The notes under the pieces are model-generated. The model saw nothing but the letters and a program-made list of their open reading frames with translations, ran no database searches and was not told where the DNA came from. This document shows, one piece after another, positions 33,017-41,762 of a stretch of DNA of 46,792 nucleotides. A program made the position numbers and the translations under genes. How positions within the stretch are numbered: the first letter of the stretch is position 1; the number at the start of each line of letters is the position of its first letter. This DNA is from Candidatus Solincola quzhuomuensis. Lineage in GTDB: Bacteria; Actinomycetota; Geothermincolia; Geothermincolales; RBG-13-55-18. The stretch is from NCBI GenBank assembly GCA_015711855.1, contig JACVJF010000010.1, positions 1-46,792 of the forward strand. Direction: 5' to 3'.

Positions 33017-33988
33017 CATCTGGGCCTGAGTATACATGCCCTCCATCCCGGCCATGGCGCGCAGGCGCCGGATGCGCTCCTCCACGGGCGGGTGGGTGTC
33101 CCAGATGCTGGACCGGCGGTGGATACGCTCCCCGCCCTGCTTGCGGAAGGGCTGGACGATGAAAAGGTGAGCGGTGGCCTTGCTTGCCCGCGGGAAGGGT
33201 TTGGCCTCTAGGGTCAGCTTCTCCAGGGCGCTGGCCAGCCCCTCCGGATAGCGGGTGAGCATGGCCCCGTTGGCGTCGGCCAGGAACTCACGGCGGCGAG
33301 AGATGGCCAGCTGCAGGAGCTGGGCTATTATGGGTGAGAGGATTAGGAATATGAGTCCCAGGAGCATGAGCGCAAGGTAGATCACCCCGGCTCCCTCACC
33401 CTCACCCCCTCCCTCGCGCCTCCTTCCGCCTCCCCCAAACAGGAACATGCGGAAGAGGATCTCGGAGAAGATGACCACTAAACCCACCAGGACCACAACC
33501 ATGCTCATGAGACGGATGTCGTAGTTCTTGATGTGGGACATCTCGTGGGCGATGACTCCCTCCAGCTCCAGGCGGTTGCATCTCTCCAGGAGCCCGGTGG
33601 TCACCGCTATGGCCGCGTGTTCCGGATCCCGGCCGGTGGCGAAGGCGTTCAGGGCTGGTGTCTCTATGATGTAGGTCCGGGGCATGGGAAGGCCGGCGGC
33701 TATGGCCAGGCCTTCCACGGTGTTCACGTAATAGGGATATTCCTCCTTGGTCACCGGCCTGGCCCCGGCGGAAGCGAGGGCGATCTTGTCGCTATGATAA
33801 TAGCTGGTGAAAGCCATCGCGGTGGCTATCACCGTAGCCAGGATCAGACCGACCAGCGCCCGCTCCGGACCCCATATATACCCCACGAAGAATCCGAGGA
33901 GTAGGATGAAGGCGATGAAGGCGGAGACCAGCAATGCCGACTTCCATTTGTTCTTGGTTATCTGGTCGTAGAAGGTCAATCCCATCAC
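33002..33988 (-). CDS. htpX: Membrane zinc metalloprotease HtpX
   Basis: HtpX degrades damaged membrane proteins. The 328-residue M48 protease has two N-terminal membrane helices (about 16-36 and 43-62), the zinc motif HEMSH (148-152), a second helix pair (about 162-180 and 205-228) separated by a Gly-rich loop, and the third zinc ligand Glu in RREFLADANGA. The C-terminal DTHPPVEERIRRL is typical. It follows lemA, and lemA-htpX is a recurrent pair. Confidence 0.95.
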   Translation of the reverse strand: MMGLTFYDQITKNKWKSALLVSAFIAFILLLGFFVGYIWGPERALVGLILATVIATAMAFTSYYHSDKIALASAGARPVTKEEYPYYVNTVEGLAIAAGLPMPRTYIIETPALNAFATGRDPEHAAIAVTTGLLERCNRLELEGVIAHEMSHIKNYDIRLMSMVVVLVGLVVIFSEILFRMFLFGGGGRRREGGGEGEGAGVIYLALMLLGLIFLILSPIIAQLLQLAISRRREFLADANGAMLTRYPEGLASALEKLTLEAKPFPRASKATAHLFIVQPFRKQGGERIHRRSSIWDTHPPVEERIRRLRAMAGMEGMYTQAQMGSQA

Positions 33989-34166
33989 CTCGAAACGTCT
34001 TCCTCGCTTTGCCGTCTCGGTGCTCGGCCATCCCCAACCTCTTCGCTTTCGTCATCCCCAGCGGGTAGGAGGACTGGAGAACCAGCCCCGCCCGCCCGCT
34101 TCCCGAGACAATCGCGGCTTTCCCGACACGCGCAGGGAAAACGCCCGCCCCGCTCGGATGCCCGGA

Positions 34167-34730
34167 TCAGAACTGTACCTTGGGGGCCTCGCGCTCCGCC
34201 GCCATCTCTATCTCGAAGTACTCCCTCGGGGTGAAGGTGCCGGAGAACATGCCGGCTATTATGTTGCCGGGGAATCTCTGGCGGGCGGTGTCGTAGGCCA
34301 TGACGCTGTCGTTGTAGAACTGGCGGGCGAAGGCTATCTTGGATTCCGTGCCGGCCAGCTCTTCCTGAAGCAGGAGAAAGTTCTGGTTGGCCTTGAGGTC
34401 CGGATAGTTCTCCGCCACGGCGAAGAGCGTCTTCAGGGCTTGGGTTATGGCGTTCTCCGCCTGGGCCTGCTCGCCCACCGTGCGGGCGTTAATGCCCATG
34501 GCCCGAGCCTGGGTCACCTTCTCGAAGACCTCCTTCTCGTGGGCGGCATATCCTTTGACCGTCTCCACCAGGTTGGGGATGAGGTCGTACCTCCTCTTCA
34601 GTTGCACGTCGATCTGGTGCCAGGCGTTGTCCACCCGGTTGCGGTCTCGGATCAACTTGTTGTAGTAATAGACGATCCATACGATCACCAGAAAGGCGAC
34701 CACCGCGATGGTTATGAGGGCTGCAGCCAT
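34167..34730 (-). CDS. lemA: LemA family protein
   Basis: The 187-residue protein has one N-terminal membrane helix (about 3-22) and the LemA core [20 protein letters not shown], followed by [31 protein letters not shown], and the C-terminal [11 protein letters not shown] and [10 protein letters not shown]. Its role is not settled; it is often beside htpX. The ATG at 34730 is chosen because AGGAGGTT lies seven bases upstream; the frame extends further to 34763 without one. Confidence 0.95.
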   Translation of the reverse strand: MAAALITIAVVAFLVIVWIVYYYNKLIRDRNRVDNAWHQIDVQLKRRYDLIPNLVETVKGYAAHEKEVFEKVTQARAMGINARTVGEQAQAENAITQALKTLFAVAENYPDLKANQNFLLLQEELAGTESKIAFARQFYNDSVMAYDTARQRFPGNIIAGMFSGTFTPREYFEIEMAAEREAPKVQF

Positions 34731-34828
34731 GTCAACCTCCTTTCTTCGAACCAATTCTAACATGCCGCACGGACAAAGGTATCTGTCTTTTTACAGGCGC
34801 GGGCCGGATGCCACCTCCCCGCGGAACG

Positions 34829-35464
34829 TCAGACGAGGTGTGCCAACCCGTCACCGGCGAACCTGGCCCCCAGGACGATGAGGAAGGTTCCGCAGCCCAG
34901 GATGACGTAATTGTAAACGCGGTCGGAGAGGAACCTCTTCCCCGTGACCACCAGAAAGGATACCAGAAAATACCATAGGACGTCGGCCATGACGTGTCCG
35001 GTGTAGAAGGAGAGCACCCCCGGAACTCCGCGCTCCAGCGAGCGCAGAAGCCAGCTCAGCCCGAAGGTGGCCCACCAGAGGAACCAGTAGGGGTTGGACA
35101 GGCTGGTGGTCAGGCCGGCCAGAAAGGGGCCCAGCCGCGCCGTGTCGCGGTCTTGCAGGTCCAGCTGAAGCCTTCCGTCCCGCACGTCCAAGGCCATCCG
35201 CATGCCCATGGAGAACAGGAAGGCCCCTCCGGCCATGCCCACCACCCCGAAGAAGACGTCGTTCCCTACGACCCTGTCCAGACCCAGGACCAGCAAAACG
35301 ACCAGGCTGCCTTCCAGTACGGCATGTCCCGCCACTAAAAGGGGGCCGGCGATGAAACCCCGCTTGTAGGACTCGTTGATGGTCACCGTGAGCAGCGGGC
35401 CCGGCATCAAAGCTCCGGATAGGCCCACTCCCAGGGAGAGGAAGAATATGGAGACGAGGCTCAT
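34829..35464 (-). CDS. LysE family transporter
   Basis: The 211-residue membrane protein has six predicted helices and the LysE-family signatures LGVGLSGALMPGPLLTVTI near the N-terminus and SLSNPYWFLWWATFG in the centre. Members export amino acids or related small molecules; the substrate here is unknown. The ATG at 35464 is preceded by GAGGTGG and lies seven bases after the phosphatase-like gene, so it belongs to that operon. A longer frame to 35503 would overlap the upstream gene. Confidence 0.88.
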   Translation of the reverse strand: MSLVSIFFLSLGVGLSGALMPGPLLTVTINESYKRGFIAGPLLVAGHAVLEGSLVVLLVLGLDRVVGNDVFFGVVGMAGGAFLFSMGMRMALDVRDGRLQLDLQDRDTARLGPFLAGLTTSLSNPYWFLWWATFGLSWLLRSLERGVPGVLSFYTGHVMADVLWYFLVSFLVVTGKRFLSDRVYNYVILGCGTFLIVLGARFAGDGLAHLV

Positions 35465-35471
35465 GACCACC

Positions 35472-36434
35472 TCACCAGCCGTAATGAGTACGCATTCGCA
35501 CAAGTCCGCGGTCCACGGATTCGATTATGGCCCGGTGCAGCTCGGGGGTCACCGCGGCCACGCAGGAAAGCTGTCCGGCGCGCCCCGAGGAGAGCAAGGG
35601 GTACTTTTCCAGAGGATCACCGAAGGCGTCGCTTATGCAAAGACCAGCTTCTCGGGCTATGAGGTTGGCCGCGGCCAGATCGTAGGAGGAGTTGTTGAGC
35701 ACGTGACCGTGCCCGGTGCGCAGGAAGAACTCCTCCAGCGGAGGGACCTCGCGCAGCATGCGGTCCCCCACGTCCACATAGGCGTCCAGCTGTCCGGTGA
35801 GGAGCCGGGTGATGCAGAAGGTGGCGCTGCCCAAGTCGAAGAGCCCCCCGTCCACGCTGGATATGTCTATCAACTCCTCCAGGACCAGCACGGTGGGCAA
35901 AGCGGGTCGTCCCCGGAATCCGAGGGTCCAGAAAAGGGTGGATAGGTCGTAATGGGGGTGGATTATTATCTCCTTTTCCTCTCCCTCAGAGAACATGCGG
36001 GCTCCCGAACCCCGAAAGGCCTCGAAACAGGCCTCGTTCTTTATCTCGAGTATATGCCCGTAGACCACATCTCCCAGGGTGTGTTGGTCCCTCCTCGCCG
36101 GGTCGAAAGCGGCCACGGCCACGGAAACGCAGCAGGCCTCCAGCCCCGCCGCGGCGGGGCGCGTGCCGTCTATGGGGTCCACCACCAGAACCCAGTTCGA
36201 GCCCTCCCCGCCCACAAGACCCCGGTCCTCGGAAAAGAAGGCCACCTCGGGGAGGTCCTGAACGCGCTCCTCCACCAACCTTTCGGCCACCTCGTCGATG
36301 GCGAAGGTGGAATCCCCGCTCGATCCCCTCCCCTCCATGCGCCTGGCCGCCTTCTTCCCCAGGTGGGGCCTAACCAGTTCCCTAACTTCCCGGGAGAGCT
36401 CCCGGCAGAATTCCGCCAATTCCTCGAGCACCAC
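35472..36434 (-). CDS. Inositol monophosphatase-like phosphatase
   Basis: The 320-residue protein has the lithium-sensitive phosphatase signatures: Glu69 in FFSEDRG, and Asp86 and Asp89 in VVDPIDGT. The residues after the metal-binding motif are RPAAAG rather than the more common NF, which marks a subgroup. The position next to phosphatidylinositol and PimA genes suggests a role in inositol metabolism, as dephosphorylation of inositol 1-phosphate is needed for inositol lipids; fructose 1,6-bisphosphate or another sugar phosphate is possible. The start is GTG at 36434, with a second GTG next to it and AGGAG slightly distant. Confidence 0.85.
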   Translation of the reverse strand: MVLEELAEFCRELSREVRELVRPHLGKKAARRMEGRGSSGDSTFAIDEVAERLVEERVQDLPEVAFFSEDRGLVGGEGSNWVLVVDPIDGTRPAAAGLEACCVSVAVAAFDPARRDQHTLGDVVYGHILEIKNEACFEAFRGSGARMFSEGEEKEIIIHPHYDLSTLFWTLGFRGRPALPTVLVLEELIDISSVDGGLFDLGSATFCITRLLTGQLDAYVDVGDRMLREVPPLEEFFLRTGHGHVLNNSSYDLAAANLIAREAGLCISDAFGDPLEKYPLLSSGRAGQLSCVAAVTPELHRAIIESVDRGLVRMRTHYGW

Positions 36435-36538
36435 CGCTTACTCACCGCTCCTTTCTACCCTGCCCGAACATCCACCGGTATCCGAACTGCTCCGAGGATA
36501 TCAGGCGGGAACATCGCATACAACGGCGTAGAAACGGG

Positions 36539-37693
36539 CTACCGCGCCTTCTTAACCCTTAAGGCCTCTTCGTAGGCCTCCTCCACCTCTATTACCAGTT
36601 TATCCCAGGAAAATTCCCGCGCCCTTTCCAAAGCGGCTGCGGACATCTCGCTCCTCTTCTCCGCGTCTCCCAGCAGGTCCATGACCGCTCGGGCCAGCCT
36701 TGGGGCATCGCCGGGAGGAACCAGCAGCCCTTGCACGCCGTTCTCCACCACCCATCCGTATCCGGGTATATCCGAGGCCACCACCGGGAGCCCGCAGGCC
36801 ATGGCCTCCAGGAGCACGATCCCGAAGCTCTCCCAACCGAGGGCGGGGGCCACCAGGAGGGCGGCGGAACGGTAGGCGGCCGGCAGCATTTCGTCGGGCA
36901 ACCTGCCCAGCCATACCACTCCCTCCATCCTTCTGCCCGTATCCTCGGAGCCCACCACGAGAAGTCGCGTCCCGGGAAAGCCGCGCCTTATCTCCGGAAG
37001 CGCCTCCAATAGGACGTGAAGGCCCTTACGGGGCTCCTCCCTTCCCACGAAGATCAGGTCCATTTTCCGCCGGCCCCTTAGGGCTTCGATCCCGTTTTCC
37101 CTTGCGCCGCCGGCGGACGCGGGATCTCCGGACCACTCTCCTCGGACCCCCTCGAGGTCCGGTCCCCAAGGGTTGAAGACGCGAAGGTCCACTCCGTTGG
37201 GCAGGAGGCGATATTCGCCGGGAAAGTAGCGCCCCACCAATTCCCATGCCGCCGGGCTCACCGCGGCTTTTACGTGTAGTCTCCGGGCCAAGGGCCTCAA
37301 CACGGGGCCGGCCAGTCGGTATCCCAGGCTCCCTCCCTCCCGGGCGGCGTGAAAGGTCCCCACGTTGGCCGACCGGGAAAAGATCAGGGCCAGCAGGGAA
37401 ACGCTGGGCACAAGGGGCTCGTGGGCATGGATGACGTCGAAGGCGTTATCCCTCAGGATGCGCCTGACCCTGGTCGCCGTTCCCGGATCGAAGGCGATGT
37501 TGGCCACCGACCGGTTGGCACGTACCGGGAATGAACGACCGGCGGAAAGGAAGCCCTCTCCGGATTCCCCTCCCGGAGCGATGACCGTCACTAGGTGTCC
37601 TCGGCCCCGTAGATAGCGCGCCAGCTGCTCCACGTGCCGGTTCACTCCCCCGGGGACGTCCCAGGAATACGGCGAAACCAGCGCCACGCGCAT
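36539..37693 (-). CDS. pimA: GT4 glycosyltransferase, probable phosphatidyl-myo-inositol mannosyltransferase PimA
   Basis: The 384-residue GT-B enzyme opens MRVALVSPYSWDVPGGVNRHV, the usual PimA start with the Gly-Gly loop. It continues HAHEPLVPSVSLLAL, LPNGVDLRVF, FVGREEPRKGLHVLLEALP and the C-terminal E(x7)E-type motif ESFGIVLLEAMACGLPVV. PimA adds the first mannose to phosphatidylinositol on the cytoplasmic face. A polar insertion of about 30 residues (GDPASAGGARENG region) precedes the second Rossmann domain. The ATG at 37693 has GAGAGGT upstream and follows the acyltransferase by 11 bases. Confidence 0.88.
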   Translation of the reverse strand: MRVALVSPYSWDVPGGVNRHVEQLARYLRGRGHLVTVIAPGGESGEGFLSAGRSFPVRANRSVANIAFDPGTATRVRRILRDNAFDVIHAHEPLVPSVSLLALIFSRSANVGTFHAAREGGSLGYRLAGPVLRPLARRLHVKAAVSPAAWELVGRYFPGEYRLLPNGVDLRVFNPWGPDLEGVRGEWSGDPASAGGARENGIEALRGRRKMDLIFVGREEPRKGLHVLLEALPEIRRGFPGTRLLVVGSEDTGRRMEGVVWLGRLPDEMLPAAYRSAALLVAPALGWESFGIVLLEAMACGLPVVASDIPGYGWVVENGVQGLLVPPGDAPRLARAVMDLLGDAEKRSEMSAAALERAREFSWDKLVIEVEEAYEEALRVKKAR

Positions 37694-37704
37694 GAGCGGA
37701 CCTC

Positions 37705-38619
37705 TCACGCTTCCGGAGGTCTTCCGAAAATCGGCTGGAACATATGCCACTGAGTTGGATCCCGGCGGATGAAGTCCTCGAAGACCCTGGCCAGCTTCTG
37801 GGTGTTCACCTGCACGTCCCGGCGGGTGTCCCCGGTAACCTCCACGTCCAGCGGAGGTCCCACATACCCGTGGTACTTACCGCCCTCCCGGATAATCTGG
37901 CAGGGGACGACTGCCGTCCCCAGCTTGACCCCCAAAAGGGCGGGACCTATGGGCATGAGGACCCTTTCCCCGAAGAACTCCACCTCCACCCCGCTGCCGG
38001 CGATGACCCGGTCGGAAAGAAGGGCCACGAACTCGTTTCTCAGGAGGACCTCGATGACCTTCTCCACCGTGTTCTCCCCCAGGGGTATGATCTTGATGCC
38101 CATGCGCCGCCGCAGCTCGGTGTGGAACTGGTACATGGGCCGCGGCCTGAGCTGTTCGGCAACCGCCCAAAAAGGATACTGGTGTCCCACCCAGCCGCCT
38201 ATCATGTCCCAGCTGCCGTAGTGAGGAAGGGCGAGGACCACGCCCCTGCCCTTGGCCCTGCAACGGTCGAACCACTCCACTCCATGGGGCACGACCAGGT
38301 CGTAGAATATCTCCTCGAAGGTCAGGTAATAACAGCGCAGGAAATCCACCCAATAACGGGCGTACTCCCGGAAACATCCCCTGGCCAGCCGGTGCCATTC
38401 CGCAGGCCCCCCCTCGGGCTTAACCCTCCGCATGTTTTCGTAGACCACCTCTCTCTTCTTGCGGGACAAACGATAGACGATCTCCCCCGCGGCCGTGGCT
38501 ACCGCATGAGAAACCTCGGCAGGAAAGACGCCCACCAGTCCGCAGGCACCCCGGAAAAGAAAATACTTCACATAACCGGGCAGTTCCTCTCGCCATTCCC
38601 GTGCCCATTCCCCTACCAT
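37705..38619 (-). CDS. patA: LpxL/PatA-type acyltransferase, probable PIM acyltransferase
   Basis: The 304-residue protein belongs to the lysophospholipid acyltransferase family, with the catalytic HxxxxD at His133-Asp138 in LPHYGSWD, followed by LLSDR and GPALLGVKLGTAVVP. Its place between a phosphatidylinositol-phosphate synthase and a PimA-like enzyme matches mycobacterial Rv2611c, which acylates mannose of PIM. The substrate assignment rests on context. The start is ATG at 38619. Confidence 0.86.
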   Translation of the reverse strand: MVGEWAREWREELPGYVKYFLFRGACGLVGVFPAEVSHAVATAAGEIVYRLSRKKREVVYENMRRVKPEGGPAEWHRLARGCFREYARYWVDFLRCYYLTFEEIFYDLVVPHGVEWFDRCRAKGRGVVLALPHYGSWDMIGGWVGHQYPFWAVAEQLRPRPMYQFHTELRRRMGIKIIPLGENTVEKVIEVLLRNEFVALLSDRVIAGSGVEVEFFGERVLMPIGPALLGVKLGTAVVPCQIIREGGKYHGYVGPPLDVEVTGDTRRDVQVNTQKLARVFEDFIRRDPTQWHMFQPIFGRPPEA

Positions 38620-38798
38620 CTTCGATCAGCAACCTCCCCTCCTCTTTCGGTCGGACCAGGCGAGAAGCTCGGGGTCGGGGCCGGTCTCGCCGTCCAAACG
38701 GAACCTATTTCGCCCGGACCAAACCGACGGACGGCGCTCGCCGTTCGCTCTGTACCTCGCCTCCTTCCCTTGTCTCCCTTGAGCATCCCCGGAATCCG

Positions 38799-39434
38799 TC
38801 AATCCCGCGACGCGAGCAGGTCCCTATCCCGAGCCCCGCGATATATCACCAGCACGCGGTGGAAGAGGGTCTCCACGCTCAAGGTCAAAACCAGGTAGAG
38901 CGATCCGCGGAAGGTCCACAGGTTCCCGGTAAATCCATAGACGAAAAGAGGTATACCGAAGAGCAGCATGCGCAGCGGACGGGCCAGTAGCCCCACGCTG
39001 CAGGACAGGCCCAGTCCCTCGGCTCGGGCCTTGACGTAACTGATGAGAGAGGAAAGGACCATGTAGGCCACCACCATGAAGGCCACGTCGAATACGCGCG
39101 TCACCGTGAAGAAATAGAGAGCCCCCAGGGAGTAGAGGAAGTCGGCCACGCGGTCGGCGGTGGAATCGTAGAAGGACCCGAAGGTGGTCACCCTGCCGGT
39201 GAGCTTGGCCACCTGACCGTCCCAGATGTCGAACAAACCAGCCAGGAACATAAGCCAGGCCCCCAAAAAGAACCGTCCCCGGGCGAAAAAATAGCCCACG
39301 GCCACGGAGGTAAGCACGGAGCAGGTGGTTAGAAGGTTGGGGGATAGCACTCGCCCCAAAAGCCAACCCAAGGGGTGAAAAACGGCGCTGGAGAAACGCC
39401 GCAGCCCCGCGTCAACGCTCCAGGACCTTCCCAT
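38799..39434 (-). CDS. pgsA: CDP-alcohol phosphatidyltransferase, probable phosphatidylinositol-phosphate synthase
   Basis: The 211-residue membrane enzyme has the CDP-alcohol motif with Asp69, Asp72-Gly73, Gly86, Asp90 and Asp94 (DIWDGQVAK and GSFYDSTADR); the usual Arg after Ala is Lys77. The later segment KARAEGLGLSCSVG resembles actinobacterial phosphatidylinositol-phosphate synthases rather than phosphatidylglycerophosphate synthases. It supplies the lipid that the next two genes acylate and mannosylate. The ATG at 39434 has GGAGG nine bases upstream. Confidence 0.86.
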   Translation of the reverse strand: MGRSWSVDAGLRRFSSAVFHPLGWLLGRVLSPNLLTTCSVLTSVAVGYFFARGRFFLGAWLMFLAGLFDIWDGQVAKLTGRVTTFGSFYDSTADRVADFLYSLGALYFFTVTRVFDVAFMVVAYMVLSSLISYVKARAEGLGLSCSVGLLARPLRMLLFGIPLFVYGFTGNLWTFRGSLYLVLTLSVETLFHRVLVIYRGARDRDLLASRD

Positions 39435-39527
39435 ATAGCCTCCGTTCCTCAAAGCCGCCTTCGACAATGGCCGGTGAAATTCGGTTCCCCACCTCAAGAT
39501 TGATCTGGACCGTCCCTTAGCGCGGCC

Positions 39528-39869
39528 TCACCTGAGGGGACCGTAGAAGACGCTTATTATGGTGCATCCCTCTTCTCCGGCCGAGAAGGGACCGTGACGG
39601 AGGCCGGCGGGAAGGAAGACGAAGTGTCCCTTGCGGAACACCTCCTCCCTGCCCTCCTCATCCCTCTGCCGAAGCTCCCCCTCCAGCACGAAAGCCGCCT
39701 CGTCGGAAGCAGCGTGAGCGTGCTCCGGCATCTCGCAATGGGGTTCGAAGCGGACCAGCAGAATCTGGCCTCCCCCCCGAGGGTCCATGTACAGGACCTT
39801 CATCTGGGCCCGCGGGAAATCGGCGGGCACCCATTCCAGGTTCTCCTCGTGGACCACGAACCTTTCCAT
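39528..39869 (-). CDS. Small cupin-domain protein
   Basis: The 113-residue protein is a single cupin barrel. The first cupin motif is PEHAHAASDEAAFVLEGE with His50, His52 and Glu57; the second is LPAGLRHGPF with the fourth metal His. It resembles the ChrR-like or generic metal-binding cupins; substrate or effector is unknown. The ATG at 39869 has GAGGT upstream. It lies between proS and the PIM cluster, transcribed the same way. Confidence 0.8.
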   Translation of the reverse strand: MERFVVHEENLEWVPADFPRAQMKVLYMDPRGGGQILLVRFEPHCEMPEHAHAASDEAAFVLEGELRQRDEEGREEVFRKGHFVFLPAGLRHGPFSAGEEGCTIISVFYGPLR

Positions 39870-39939
39870 GACCTCTTTCTCCCGTCCTAGTGGCGTACAC
39901 CTCGTGCGTAAGCCGTGCTCGGTTCCCCAGCCGATACGA

Positions 39940-41670
39940 TCAACCCCCACCGCCTCCGGCCGTAACCTCCAGGGTATCTAAGGTATCCTGGAGGTGAGCC
40001 AGCAGGGTTTCCCGGTCCATCCTGAATCGCCGGCTAGTGGCTCTTTCCTGCAACTCCAAGCTTCCGTCCTCATCGTACCCCTTGCCGATAACCGCCCTGA
40101 ACGGTATGCCCAGCAAGTCGGCATCGGCGAACTTGACCCCGGCGCTCTCCTCGCGGTCGTCCAATAGGACCTCCCAACCCCTCTCCATGCAAGCGCGGTA
40201 CAGGTCCTCCGCCGCCCTCCTCCGCTCCTCTCTCTGGTAATCGAGGGCCAGGATGTGTAGGATCGCCGGGGCCACCGAGGGGGGCCAGATTATGCCTCGA
40301 TCGTCGTGATGCTGTTCCACCACCGCCGCCATGAGGCGGGTGACCCCTATGCCGTAACAGCCCATGTACATGGGGCGCGCCACCCCCTCCTCGTCGTGGT
40401 AGTAACAGCGCATGGCCTCCGAATATTTCAGTCCCAACTGAAAGACCTGGCCCACCTCTATCCCCGCCTCCACCCGTAGAGTCTCGCCGCAGCGCGGACA
40501 GGCGTCCCCGGTACGCGCGGAAGTCACGTCGGCGAAACGGTGGACTCGGAAGTCCCGTCCCTCCTCCACGTTCACCAGGTGGTAATCGGCCTGGTTGGCG
40601 CCGCAAGCCAGACCGCCTGCTCCGCGCAGGTATTCGTCGGCTATGATCTCCACCGAATCCAAGCCGACGGGCCCCACGAAACCCTGCAGTAGCTGGGGAT
40701 GATCCCGCCAGTCCGCCTCGTTGAACAGGCGGAACTCGTCGGTTTCCAGCACACGGGCCAGTTTTACCTCGTTGGCCTCCCGGTCTCCGGGCACGAGGAC
40801 GGCCACCGGCCTCCCCTCCACCAGGTACATCAGGCACTTGACCAACCGCGATGGTTCCAAGCCCAGGAACTCTCCCACCTCTTCAATGGTGCGCCGGTCG
40901 GGAGTGAAGACCTTTTCCAAAGCTTTACCCTCCCCGCGAGGAGTCTCATGACGTCGATAGGTAGCCAGCTCCACGTTGGCGGCATAGGAGCATGCGTCGC
41001 AGAGGGCCACCTGGTCCTCTCCGACCTCGGCGGGGACCATGAACTCGTGGGAGACGTCACCCCCTATGAGACCGGTGGCCGCTTCCACCGCCCTCCAGGT
41101 GCACCCGCAGCGGGTGAATATGCGCCCGTAGGCGTCATACATGGTCTGGTAAGACAAGCGCATGCCCTCTTCGTCCCGGTCGAAGCTATAGGCGTCCTTC
41201 ATGAGGAATTCCCTGGCCCGCAGCAGTCCGAAGCGGGGGCGTACCTCGTCCCGGAACTTGCTTCCGATCTGATATAGGTTGAGGGGGAGCTCCCGGTAAG
41301 AGGAGACGTTCTTGCGCACCAAATCGGTGATGACCTCTTCGTGGGTGGGACCCAGGCCGAATTCGCGCCCGGCACGGTCCTTGAGGCGCATCATCTCCGG
41401 CCCGTACTTGGACCAGCGACCGCTCTCCTCCCAGAGCTCCCGGGGTTGCATGATGGGAAGCATTATCTCCTGGGCACCCGCCGCGTTCATCTCCTCGCGT
41501 ATTATCCGGCTAATCTTGTGGACTACCCGGGTTCCCAGAGGCAGGAACTCGTATATCCCCGAAGCGACCTTGCGCAGGAAACCTGCGCGCACCAGCAACC
41601 GATGGCTGGCGATCTCCGCGTCGGCGGGACTCTCCCGCAAGGTGGGTATGAAGGTTCTCGACTGCCTCAT
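39940..41670 (-). CDS. proS: Prolyl-tRNA synthetase (bacterial type with editing domain)
   Basis: The 576-residue class II enzyme has the bacterial ProRS start (TLRESPADAEIASHRLLVRAG), motif 1 region EIMLPIMQP, motif 2 (FRDEVRPRFGLLRAREFLMKD), an inserted YbaK-like editing domain (about 225-385; LVKCLMYLV, GDREANEVKL), motif 3 region GCYGIGVTRLM and the anticodon-binding domain (VLLDDREESAGVKFADADL). It lies 92 bases after ispG. Confidence 0.97.
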   Translation of the reverse strand: MRQSRTFIPTLRESPADAEIASHRLLVRAGFLRKVASGIYEFLPLGTRVVHKISRIIREEMNAAGAQEIMLPIMQPRELWEESGRWSKYGPEMMRLKDRAGREFGLGPTHEEVITDLVRKNVSSYRELPLNLYQIGSKFRDEVRPRFGLLRAREFLMKDAYSFDRDEEGMRLSYQTMYDAYGRIFTRCGCTWRAVEAATGLIGGDVSHEFMVPAEVGEDQVALCDACSYAANVELATYRRHETPRGEGKALEKVFTPDRRTIEEVGEFLGLEPSRLVKCLMYLVEGRPVAVLVPGDREANEVKLARVLETDEFRLFNEADWRDHPQLLQGFVGPVGLDSVEIIADEYLRGAGGLACGANQADYHLVNVEEGRDFRVHRFADVTSARTGDACPRCGETLRVEAGIEVGQVFQLGLKYSEAMRCYYHDEEGVARPMYMGCYGIGVTRLMAAVVEQHHDDRGIIWPPSVAPAILHILALDYQREERRRAAEDLYRACMERGWEVLLDDREESAGVKFADADLLGIPFRAVIGKGYDEDGSLELQERATSRRFRMDRETLLAHLQDTLDTLEVTAGGGGG

Positions 41671-41762
41671 CCTCTTCCCGCCTCGATCACGCTCTTAAAC
41701 TTGCCTCGAAATAATTATGGTAAATATTCCATAAAACCTATAACTACCCGCCGATCGCCTTC

